Shown here: piece by piece, positions 30,937-39,100 of the stretch
How positions within the stretch are numbered: the first letter of the stretch is position 1
Layout of the letters: each line of letters begins with the position of its first letter
NCBI GenBank assembly: GCA_910586735.1
Contig: CAJUJW010000006.1
Span: 1-60,765 of the forward strand
DNA from: an uncultured Oscillibacter sp.
GTDB taxonomy: Bacteria; Bacillota; Clostridia; Oscillospirales; Oscillospiraceae
Reading direction: 5' to 3'
DNA length: 60,765 nt
Made by a program: the position numbers and the translations under genes
The notes under the pieces: generated by a model
Told to the model about the DNA's origin: nothing
What the model saw: the letters and a program-made list of their open reading frames with translations, nothing else
Databases searched by the model: none

Positions 30937-31631
30937 TGTTCACCGGCTTCACCGACGAGACGGTAGACTTCATGTGGGGTATCCGCTTCAACAACGAGCG
31001 GACCTGGTTCGAGGCCCACAAAGACATCTACCTGACCCAGTTCTACCGCCCCATGCAGGCTCTGGGGGCGGAAATCTACGACTTCATCCGGGAGGAGCGC
31101 CCGGACTACGACCTGATCCACAAGGTGACCCGCATCTACCGGGACGCCCGCCGCCTCCACGGCCGGGGACCCTATAAGGAGAGCCTGTGGTTCTCCGTGG
31201 AGGAGCCCGCGGAGCAGTGGACGGCCAAGCCCACCTTCTGGTTCGAGCTGATGCCGGAGAGCTGGTCCTACGGCATGGGGTACTACATGCCCAAGGCCCT
31301 GACCATGGCAAAACTCCGGGCCCGGCTGGACCGGGACCCCAGGCCCATGGAGCGCTTGACCCGGGCCCTGAACGGCCAGGAGGAGTTCGTCCTGGAGACG
31401 ACGCCCTACAAGCGCCCCAAGGGCCCCGCACCCTCGCCGCTGCTGGAGCCCTGGTATCAGGCCAAGTCCCTCACCGTCTGCCACGAGGAAAAGCTGACGG
31501 AGGACCTGTTCTCCCGTGCCATCGTGGACCGGCTGAAAAAGGGCTTTGCCTTTCTGCTGCCCTTCTACGACTACTTTGTCACCCTGGACGGAGACCCGGA
31601 CCCCAGGGAACAGCCTGCGGAAAGCCGTTGA
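30936..31631 (+). CDS. DUF2461 family protein
   Basis: 231 residues. The family opening is present (FTGFTDETVDFMWGIRFNNE, RTWFEAHKDIYLTQFY) followed by KVTRIYRDARRLHGRGPYKE and FWFELMPESWSYGMGYY. The function of this widespread cytoplasmic family is not established. It shares the start/stop overlap with the 101-residue protein upstream. Confidence 0.8.
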   Translation: MFTGFTDETVDFMWGIRFNNERTWFEAHKDIYLTQFYRPMQALGAEIYDFIREERPDYDLIHKVTRIYRDARRLHGRGPYKESLWFSVEEPAEQWTAKPTFWFELMPESWSYGMGYYMPKALTMAKLRARLDRDPRPMERLTRALNGQEEFVLETTPYKRPKGPAPSPLLEPWYQAKSLTVCHEEKLTEDLFSRAIVDRLKKGFAFLLPFYDYFVTLDGDPDPREQPAESR

Positions 31632-31656
31632 TTTTTGCCGGCGCGTATGCTACAGT
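31628..31656 (+). promoter_or_regulatory. Promoter of the HD-domain gene
   Basis: TTGATT (31628-31633), 17 bp, TACAGT (31651-31656); it overlaps the end of the DUF2461 gene. Confidence 0.5.
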
Positions 31657-31742
31657 AGGTACAGCGCCGCCGGAGACGCGCGGCCCTCTTGACCGGGGAC
31701 GGGCTTCCTGCCCCCCGACATCATACAAAGGAGAGACTCCCC

Positions 31743-32330
31743 ATGAAAGCCTATCCCGACAGAGCGGCGGCCCTGGCGCTGCTGCGCAAATACAACACCG
31801 AGCCCTTCCACCTTCAGCACGCCCTCACCGTGGAGGCCGTCATGCGCTGGTACGCCCAGGACCTGGGCTACGGCGAGGAGGCGGATTTCTGGGCCATCGC
31901 CGGCCTGCTCCACGACGTGGACTTTGAGAAGTGGCCCGAGGCGCACTGCCAGAAGGCCCCCGAACTGCTGGCGGAAATCGGATGCTCTGACGAGCTGGTT
32001 CACGCCGTGTGCAGCCACGGCTTCGGCCTCTGTTCCGACGTGGAGCCCGCCCACGAGATGGAGAAGGTCCTCTTCGCCGCTGACGAGCTGACGGGCCTCA
32101 TCGGCGCGGCGGCCCGGATGCGGCCCAGCAAGTCCTGTTCCGACATGGAGGTCTCCTCCCTGAAAAAGAAGTTCAAGGACAAGAAGTTTGCCGCCGGGTG
32201 CTCCAGAGATGTCATCAAGAACGGCGCGGCCCGCCTCGGCTGGGAACTGGAAACCCTGATGGACAAGACCATTCAGGCCATGCGGGGCAGCGAGGCCCAG
32301 GTGGCGGAGGAACTGGCCTCCCTCTCCTGA
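31743..32330 (+). CDS. HD-domain protein
   Basis: 195 residues. HALTVEAVMRWYAQDLGY, then IAGLLHDVDFEKWPEAHCQK gives the HD metal pair, with VCSHGFGLCSDVEPAHEMEK and FAADELTGLIGAAARMRPSK typical of the small hydrolase subgroup related to nucleotidases and RNA-processing HD proteins. Substrate unknown. Its own promoter and a GGAGAG site at about eight bases precede ATG 31743, and a strong terminator follows. Confidence 0.8.
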   Translation: MKAYPDRAAALALLRKYNTEPFHLQHALTVEAVMRWYAQDLGYGEEADFWAIAGLLHDVDFEKWPEAHCQKAPELLAEIGCSDELVHAVCSHGFGLCSDVEPAHEMEKVLFAADELTGLIGAAARMRPSKSCSDMEVSSLKKKFKDKKFAAGCSRDVIKNGAARLGWELETLMDKTIQAMRGSEAQVAEELASLS

Positions 32331-32386
32331 GAACCCGCCCGCGGACGCCGGGGCGTCCGGCTTCCATACATCTGTCAGAAAATCAC

Positions 32387-32426
32387 AAGGCCCGAGAGCT
32401 GTTTCAGCTCCCGGGCCTTTGCCTTT
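32387..32426. terminator. Terminator between HD-domain and PTS genes
   Basis: AAGGCCCG-A-GAGCT / AGCTC-C-CGGGCCTT, then TTGCCTTTT on plus and GTGATTTTC on minus. Best as the plus-strand terminator; it may serve the PTS gene as well. Confidence 0.65.
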
Positions 32427-32465
32427 TAGGAACGTCTGGCAGACGCGCCTCTCACGCTGCCGGGC

Positions 32466-34604
32466 TTATCCCTTCACTTCCAGCAGGCCGGTTCCCGCCT
32501 GAATCGTTCCCTCCGCGATGGGGGAGACGCTCTGATAGTCCTCAGTGTTGCAGATGATCATGGGTGTGGTGAGGAGGTAGCCCGCCGCTTTGACGGCCTC
32601 CATGTCGAAGGAGATCAGCAGGTCCCCCTTCTTCACCTTCTGCCCCACTTCCACGTGGGCCTCGAAGTGCTTGCCCCCCAGCTCGACGGTGTTGATGCCG
32701 ATGTGGAGGAGAACCTCCACCCCGTCGTCCGTCACCAGGCCCACGGCGTGGTGGGTGTCGAAGAGATTGTCCACCTCTCCGTCCGCCGGGGCGTAGAGCT
32801 TGCCCTCGCTGGGCTCGATGGCCACGCCGTCGCCCAGGATGCAGTTGGAAAACGCCTCGTCCTGGACCTCCGCCATGGGGACCACCGTGCCGTTCATGTG
32901 GGCCGCCAGCACCGCGTCCCGCATGGCGGGGGCGGCGGGCTTCTCAGCGGCGGGGGCGGGGGCCGCCGGGGCGGAAATCTGGTCCAGCCGGTCGGACTCG
33001 GGGCTGTCCATGAAGTCCACCAGGTTGGACTTGATGACGGCCACCTGGGGCCCGTAGACCACCTGGACGCCGTTGCCCTTGTGGATGACGCCGGAGGCCC
33101 CGGACTGCTTCAGCAGGGCGTCCTGGACCTTCTCCGGGTCGATGACCGTCACCCGGAGGCGGGTGGCGCAGCAGTCCACGTCGGAGAGGTTGGCCTTGCC
33201 GCCCAGGCCCTTGAGAATCAGGGCGGAGACGGGGTCGGACACGCCGCCGGCGGGGGTGGAGCCGTCGGGGCCCACGCCGGTCTTGGCCTTGAAATCGGAC
33301 CGGGTGAAGAGCTTGGTCTCCTCGCCCTCGTCCTCCCGGCCGGGGGTCTTCAGGTCCATCCTGGTAATCATGAAATAGAAGGTGAAGTAGTAGAGCACAA
33401 AGTACACCGCGCCCACGACGACCACCCATATCCAGTGGGTCTTGGCGTTGCCCTGGAGGATGCCGAAGAGGGTCAGGTCAATGACGCCGCCGGAGAAGGT
33501 CATGCCCACGCCCACGTTGAAGATATGCATCAGCATATAGGAGAGGCCCGCGTACACGCAGTGGACGGCGTACATGAGGGGGGCGACGAAGAGGAAGGTG
33601 AACTCCAGGGGCTCGGTAATGCCCGTCAGCAGGGCGGTGAGGGCGGCGGAGATCAGCAGGCCGCCGGCCACCTTCCGCTTCTCCGGCTTGGCGGCCCGGT
33701 ACATGGCCAGGGCCGCGCCGGGGAGGCCGAAGATCATGAAGGGGAACTTGCCCGCCATGAAGCGGGTGGCGGAGACGGAGAACACCTGGGTGGACTTGGA
33801 GGCCAGCTCCGCGAAGAAGATGTTCTGGGCCCCCTGGATGGTCATGCCGTCTACGACGGCGGTGCCGCCCACGGCGGTCTGCCAGAAGGGCATGTAGAAC
33901 ACGTGGTGCAGGCCGAAGGGAATCAGGGCCCGCTCCAGGATGCCGTAAATCCAGGTACCCGCGTAGCCGGACCGGATCACCAGGTCGCCCAGGGCGGCGA
34001 TGCCCATCTGGACGATGGGCCAGACGTAGAACATGGCGATGCCCACCACCACGAAGACGGCGGTGCAGACGATGGGCACAAACCGGGTCCCGCCGAAGAA
34101 GGACAGCACCTGAGGCAGCTGGATTTTATAGAAGCGGTTGTGGAGCGCCGCCACGCCCAGGCCCACGATGATGCCGCCGAAGACGCCCATCTGCAAGGTG
34201 GTGATACCCAGGGTGGAGGTGGTGGTGTTGGCCGCCATGGCCTCCACGCCGCCCCGGGCCGTAATCATGGCCGAGATGGCCGTGTTCATGACCAGGTAGG
34301 CGATGGCGCCGGAGAGGGCGGCGACTTCCTTCTCCTTTTTCGCCATGCCGATGGCCACGCCCATGGCGAAGAGCAGGGCCAGGTTGTTGAACACGGCGCT
34401 TCCGCACTGGTTCATGATGTCCAGGATGGTATAGGCCACCCCGCCCTCGTAGATGACCCCCGTGAGGCCGTAAGCCTCCAGCATGGTCTGGTTGGTGAAC
34501 GAGCTGCCGATGCCCAAAAGCAGGCCCGCCACGGGCAGCAGGGCGATGGGCAGCATGAACGAGCGGCCCACCCGCTGCAAGACGCCAAAGATTTTGTCCT
34601 TCAT
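32466..34604 (-). CDS. PTS transporter EIICBA, glucose/N-acetylglucosamine family
   Basis: 712 residues from ATG 34604 (AAGGAGGAG upstream). Domain order is EIIC, about 1-430, with many membrane spans (FMLPIALLPVAGLLLGIGSS, LFAMGVAIGMAKKEKEVAAL, ITEPLEFTFLFVAPLMY); EIIB, about 470-545, with phosphorylatable Cys in LSDVDCCATRLRVTV; and EIIA, about 570-712, with active His in VEVLLHIGINTVELGG. It imports and phosphorylates a hexose. The family is glucose/GlcNAc-like; exact sugar not assignable. A RAT/terminator leader upstream and the adjacent LicT gene show control by antitermination. Confidence 0.9.
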   Translation of the reverse strand: MKDKIFGVLQRVGRSFMLPIALLPVAGLLLGIGSSFTNQTMLEAYGLTGVIYEGGVAYTILDIMNQCGSAVFNNLALLFAMGVAIGMAKKEKEVAALSGAIAYLVMNTAISAMITARGGVEAMAANTTTSTLGITTLQMGVFGGIIVGLGVAALHNRFYKIQLPQVLSFFGGTRFVPIVCTAVFVVVGIAMFYVWPIVQMGIAALGDLVIRSGYAGTWIYGILERALIPFGLHHVFYMPFWQTAVGGTAVVDGMTIQGAQNIFFAELASKSTQVFSVSATRFMAGKFPFMIFGLPGAALAMYRAAKPEKRKVAGGLLISAALTALLTGITEPLEFTFLFVAPLMYAVHCVYAGLSYMLMHIFNVGVGMTFSGGVIDLTLFGILQGNAKTHWIWVVVVGAVYFVLYYFTFYFMITRMDLKTPGREDEGEETKLFTRSDFKAKTGVGPDGSTPAGGVSDPVSALILKGLGGKANLSDVDCCATRLRVTVIDPEKVQDALLKQSGASGVIHKGNGVQVVYGPQVAVIKSNLVDFMDSPESDRLDQISAPAAPAPAAEKPAAPAMRDAVLAAHMNGTVVPMAEVQDEAFSNCILGDGVAIEPSEGKLYAPADGEVDNLFDTHHAVGLVTDDGVEVLLHIGINTVELGGKHFEAHVEVGQKVKKGDLLISFDMEAVKAAGYLLTTPMIICNTEDYQSVSPIAEGTIQAGTGLLEVKG

Positions 34605-34642
34605 AAAAGCTCCTCCTTGTTTCACACAGTATGGCAGAAATA

Positions 34643-34697
34643 TAAAAACCCACACGGCCCGCGCCGGAAGAACTCCCGGCCCGCGCCGCATGGGTTT
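34643..34697 (-). terminator. Leader terminator of the PTS gene
   Basis: On the minus strand AAACCCA starts a long GC stem that closes with TGGGTTTTTAT. The 5' AAACCCA is shared with the RAT element, so the two folds exclude each other. Confidence 0.75.
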
Positions 34698-34724
34698 CGC
34701 CCATTTTGAAAATGGTCACGATCC
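34691..34724 (-). promoter_or_regulatory. RAT antiterminator site 1 (PTS leader)
   Basis: Minus strand GGATCGTGACC...GGGCGAAACCCA matches the LicT/SacY ribonucleic antiterminator pattern (GGATTGTTAC...GGCAAAACC) and overlaps the following terminator. Confidence 0.75.
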
Positions 34725-34732
34725 CTCGCTGT

Positions 34733-35575
34733 TCACTTTTTGGGAAGGTTGATGCGCTTTAAGTGGATGGTCAGGTAGACCAGCTCCTCGGCGGAGACCT
34801 CCTTCTGGTAGGTGTTCCTCACGTACTCCCCGACGCACTGGGCGCATTTGTAATGCTGCCGGCAGCTGCGGATGATCATCTCCTGGAACTCCGGGTCGTA
34901 CTCGCCGCCCTCCCCCGGCGCGGCCTGGAACAGCCGCTGGGCGAAGTAGCGCAGGTGGACCACGAAGCGGTTGAAGTCCAGGGAGTCCCGGTCGAAGGTC
35001 TTCTGATAGAAGTATTCCACCACCTCCAGAGAGCCCTCAATCAGCTTTGTGATATCGTACATGACGCTCATGGAAGTGTTCAGTTCCGCGTTGACAATGT
35101 GCAGGGCGATGAAGGCCGCCTCGCTGGGGTTCAGGTCCACACAGGTCTCCTCCTGGATGACCCGGAGGCAGTGCTGGCCCAGGTGGTACTCGGCGGGGTA
35201 GTAGCTCATGATGGCCCCCTCCAGGGGGTTCGTGAACTCCACGCCCGCCTCCTTGCGTTTGATGGCGAAACTGATGTGGTCCGCCAGGGTGATGAGGAGG
35301 GACTCGTTCAGCGGCGCGGTGATCCGGGTCTTGATATACTCAATCAGGTCCTGAGTGAGGCGCAGGTGCTCAATGGGAATCTGGGCGCACAGCTCCCGGA
35401 GCTTGCGCTGTTCGGCCTTGCCCTCCATGTGGTAGGTCTTTTCAAACAGCGCCGGGTCGATGCGCTCCCCGATTTTGCGCTTGAAGCCCAGGCCCTTCCC
35501 GGTAACGATCATTTCGCTTCCCCCGTCGTCCACCACGCAGAGGATGTTGTTGTTGATCACTTTTTTGATGCGCAA
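34733..35575 (-). CDS. licT: PRD-containing transcription antiterminator (LicT/GlcT family)
   Basis: 280 residues from TTG 35575, chosen because it yields the family N terminus RIKKVINNNILCVVDDGG and follows GGAGGCAGGGGAG; upstream codons are leader RNA. The CAT RNA-binding domain covers residues 1-55, followed by PRD1 (TLADHISFAIKR, AFIALHIVNAEL) and PRD2 (LRYFAQRLF, LVYLTIHLKRI). Histidines in the PRDs are phosphorylated by HPr and the cognate EII; in the active state the CAT domain binds RAT RNA and prevents terminator folding. It regulates the neighbouring PTS gene and, from its own leader, probably itself. Confidence 0.88.
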   Translation of the reverse strand: MRIKKVINNNILCVVDDGGSEMIVTGKGLGFKRKIGERIDPALFEKTYHMEGKAEQRKLRELCAQIPIEHLRLTQDLIEYIKTRITAPLNESLLITLADHISFAIKRKEAGVEFTNPLEGAIMSYYPAEYHLGQHCLRVIQEETCVDLNPSEAAFIALHIVNAELNTSMSVMYDITKLIEGSLEVVEYFYQKTFDRDSLDFNRFVVHLRYFAQRLFQAAPGEGGEYDPEFQEMIIRSCRQHYKCAQCVGEYVRNTYQKEVSAEELVYLTIHLKRINLPKK

Positions 35576-35590
35576 CTCCCCTGCCTCCTC

Positions 35591-35664
35591 AAAAAAATAG
35601 ACCGACCCTATCCCGATATCCCCGGCAGAGCTCCCCCCGGGGACAAGAGCGACAGAGTTGGTCA
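35591..35664 (-). terminator. Leader terminator of licT
   Basis: On the minus strand a stem from GACC to GGTC encloses GTCCCCGG / CCGGGGAT-type inner pairing and ends in TATTTTTTT. Confidence 0.55.
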
Positions 35665-35688
35665 AGCCCGGCGGACCGGTAACATTCC
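35658..35688 (-). promoter_or_regulatory. RAT antiterminator site 2 (licT leader)
   Basis: Minus strand GGAATGTTACCGG...CCGGGCTTGACC fits the RAT pattern and overlaps the 5' arm of the licT leader terminator. Confidence 0.55.
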
Positions 35689-35705
35689 AACATGAATTTA
35701 CAGTT

Positions 35706-35734
35706 ATCATAACTTCACCGCCGGGAGAAGTCAA
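35706..35734 (-). promoter_or_regulatory. Promoter of licT
   Basis: Minus strand TTGACT (35729-35734), 17 bp, TATGAT (35706-35711). Confidence 0.65.
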
Positions 35735-35852
35735 GAGAGGATTGGGGGCGGCGGTGAGATTCTACCGATTCTATAATTTTGCCTCCCGTTTTTTGACAAT
35801 AACGCCAAGCGGAACCGGAACCGCCGCCCGGGCTGTACACAGTTGAAAAACA

Positions 35853-35890
35853 TTTGTGCGCCTATGGAGAATTGCACAAAGGCGTTTTTT
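35853..35890. terminator. Two-way hairpin in the licT-gltB intergenic region
   Basis: TTTGTGC (35853-35859) / GCACAAA (35874-35880), then GGCGTTTTTT on plus; the minus strand reads TGTTTTTC after the stem. No gene ends here on either strand, so its purpose is unclear. Confidence 0.5.
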
Positions 35891-35958
35891 GCGGGGGCGT
35901 CAGTTTTGGCGTAGCTTCTGAAATTCGGCGGAGGGTCCGGTTTCCCAGGGGAAAACCG

Positions 35959-35988
35959 TTGACAGAGCGGCGTTTCCCCTCGTATAAT
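35959..35988 (+). promoter_or_regulatory. Promoter of gltBD
   Basis: TTGACA (35959-35964), 18 bp, TATAAT (35983-35988): consensus boxes. Confidence 0.75.
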
Positions 35989-36005
35989 CGGAAACACGAG
36001 AGAGA

Positions 36006-36041
36006 GCGCGGCGGCCCCCTCCGGGACCGCCGTGCTTTTTT
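36006..36041 (+). terminator. Attenuator-like terminator in the gltB leader
   Basis: GCGCGGCGG / CCGCCGTGC plus CCC/GGG inside, then TTTTTT. It begins about ten bases after the expected start of transcription. A further hairpin, CCCGCCGG / CCGGCGGG (36077-36084 and 36098-36105), lies between it and gltB. Confidence 0.7.
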
Positions 36042-36133
36042 CACCCAAAATTCGCCGCGTTAAAGCAGTGAACCGTCCCGCCGGGACGCGCGTTCCCCCG
36101 GCGGGTAAGCCTAAGAGAAACGGAGTGATACCC

Positions 36134-39100
36134 GTGAAAAATTCCTCTCCATTATATGACCCCCGCTTTGAGCACGACGCCTGCGGCATCGGCGCAGTTG
36201 TGGACGTGAAGGGCCGGCGGTCCTATGACACGGTGGACAGCGCCCTGAAAATCGTGGAAAAGCTGGAGCACCGGGCGGGCAAGGACGCCGCCGGGGAGAC
36301 CGGCGACGGCGTGGGCCTGCTGCTCCAGGTGCCCCACAAACTGATGGTGAAGGCCGCCGCCCAGTGCGGCGTCGCCCTGGGGGGCGAACGGGACTACGGC
36401 GTGGGCGTCTTCTTCTTCCCCCAGGACGGCCTCAAGCGGGCCCAGGCCAAGAAGATGCTGGAGATCATCGTGGCCAAGGAGGGCATGGAGTTTCTGGGCT
36501 GGCGGGACGTGCCCGTCCGGCCCGAGGTGCTGGGCGAGCGGGCCCGGTCCTGCATGCCCCATATCAGCCAGTGCTTTGTGAAGCGCCCGGCGGACTGCCC
36601 CCAGGGGCTGGACTTCGACCGGAAGCTATACGTGGCCCGGCGGGTCTTCGAGCAGTCCAACGTCAACACCTACATCCCCTCCTTCTCCAGCCGGACCATC
36701 GTCTACAAGGGGATGTTCCTGGTGGGCCAGCTGCGGCAGTTCTACGCCGACCTGACGGACCCGGACTGCGAGAGCGCCATCGCCCTGGTCCACTCCCGCT
36801 TTTCCACCAACACCACCCCCTCCTGGGAGCGGGCCCACCCCAACCGGTATATCCTCCATAACGGGGAGATCAACACCATCCGGGGCAACGTGGACCGGAT
36901 GCTGGCCCGGGAGGAGACCATCTCCTCCCCCGTCATGGATGAGGACATGGACAAGATTCTCCCCGTGGTGGACCAGAGCGGGTCCGACTCCTCCATGCTG
37001 GACAACACCCTGGAGTTTCTGATGATGAACGGCATGGAGCTGCCCCAGGCCGTCATGCTCTGCATCCCCGAGCCCTGGGCCCAGGACCGGCGGATGGACC
37101 GAGAGAAGCGGGACTTCTACCACTACTACGCCACCATGATGGAGCCCTGGGACGGCCCCGCCGCCATCGTCTTCTCCGACGGGGACACGGTGGGGGCCGT
37201 GCTGGACCGGAACGGTCTTAGGCCCTGCCGGTGGTATCTCACCGACGGCGGGCGGCTCATCCTCTCCTCGGAGGTGGGTGTGCTGGATGTGCCGGCGGAA
37301 CACATTGTGAAAAAATCCCGGCTCCGGCCGGGGCGCATGCTGCTGGCGGACCTCCGGGAGGGCCGCCTGGTGGACGACGGCGAGCTGAAGGCCCGCTACG
37401 CCGCCCGCCGGCCCTACGGCGAGTGGCTGGACGCCAACCTGGTCCACCTCCGGGACCTCCCCATCCCCAACAAGCGGGTGGAGACCCACTCCCAGGAGCT
37501 GCGGGACCGGCTGTACAAGGCTTTCGGCTACACCTACGAGGAAATCAAGGACGCCATCCTCCCCATGGCACGGGACGGCATGGAGCCCACGTCCGCCATG
37601 GGAGTGGACACGCCCCTGGCGGTGCTCAGCGAGCGGCACCAGCCCCTCTTCAACTACTTCAAGCAGCTCTTCGCCCAGGTGACGAATCCCCCCATTGACG
37701 CCATCCGGGAGGAGATTGTCACCGACACCACCGTCTACGTGGGCCCCAGCGGGAACCTCCTGGAGGAGAAGGCGGCCAACTGCACCGTCCTCCAGATTCA
37801 AAACCCCATTCTCACCTCCGTGGACCTGATGAAGATCCGCCACATGGACCGCCCCGGCTTCCACGTGGAGACCGTGTCCCTGCTGTACTACAAGGGCTCT
37901 CCCCTGGAGAACGCCCTGGACCGGCTGGTGGTGAACGTGGACCGGGCCTATAAGAAGGGGGCCAACATCGTCATCCTCTCGGACCGGGGCGTGGACGAGA
38001 ACCACGTGGCCATCCCCTCCCTGCTGGCCGTCAGCACCCTGGAGCAGTACCTGGTGCGCACCAAGAAGCGCACCGCCGTCTCCATGGTGCTGGAGAGCGC
38101 CGAGCCCAGGGACGTGCATCACTTCGCCACCCTCCTGGGCTACGGCGCACAGGCCATCAACCCCTATCTTGCCCAGGAGTGCGTGGAGGAGCTGGTGAGC
38201 CTGGGGATGCTGGACAAGGACCCTGGGGCGGCGGTGAACGACTACAACAGCGCCATCCTCCACGGCATCGTGAAAATCGCCTCGAAAATGGGCATCTCCA
38301 CCGTCCAGTCCTACCAGTCCGCCCAGATCTTCGAGTGCGTGGGCATCCGCAAATCCGTCATCGACAAATACTTCACCAACACCGTCAGCCGGGTGGAGGG
38401 CGTGGGCCTGGAGGAGATCGGCGAGGGCGTGGAGTGGAACCACAGCCAGGGCTTTGACCCCCTGGGCCTGGGCTTCGACCCCACCCTGGACTCTATGGGG
38501 GGGCACAAGCTCCGCTCGGGCCCCGACAAGGAGGACCACATGTACGGCCCCCGGACCATCCTCCTGCTCCAGAAGGCCACACGGGAGGGCAGCTACGACA
38601 CCTTCCGGAAGTACAGCGCCTTGGTGGACTTTGCCGACAAGCCCCATACCCTCCGGGGTCTGCTGGACTTCAAGTTTGACCCCGACGGCGGCGTGCCCCT
38701 GGACGAGGTGGAGAGCGCGGACTCCATCGTCCGGCGCTTCAAAACCGGGGCCATGAGCTACGGCTCCATCTCCCAGGAGGCCCACGAGTGCATGGCCGTG
38801 GCCATGAACCGCATCGGGGGAAAATCCAACTCCGGCGAGGGCGGCGAGGCGGCGGACCGCCTCCGCGATGAGCGCTGTTCCGCCATCAAGCAGGTGGCCT
38901 CCGGCCGCTTCGGCGTGACGGGGGAGTACCTGGCCAGCGCCCGGGAGATTCAGATCAAAATGGCCCAGGGGGCCAAGCCCGGCGAGGGCGGCCACCTGCC
39001 GGGGAAGAAGGTCTACCCCTGGATCGCCAAGACCCGGTGCTCCACCCCCGGCGTGACCCTCATCTCCCCGCCGCCCCACCACGACATCTACTCCATTGAG

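Noticed and set aside
32655..34709. A 684-codon open frame antisense to the PTS gene
   Set aside because: Same GC-shadow effect; the PTS domains on the other strand are unambiguous.
35576..35734. Longer LicT starting at 35734
   Set aside because: The extra codons coincide with a RAT and terminator leader; the TTG at 35575 has a good site and gives the conserved start.
36032..36133. Longer GltB from 36032
   Set aside because: It would include the leader terminator; the nucleophile Cys must lie close to the N terminus, matching GTG 36134.
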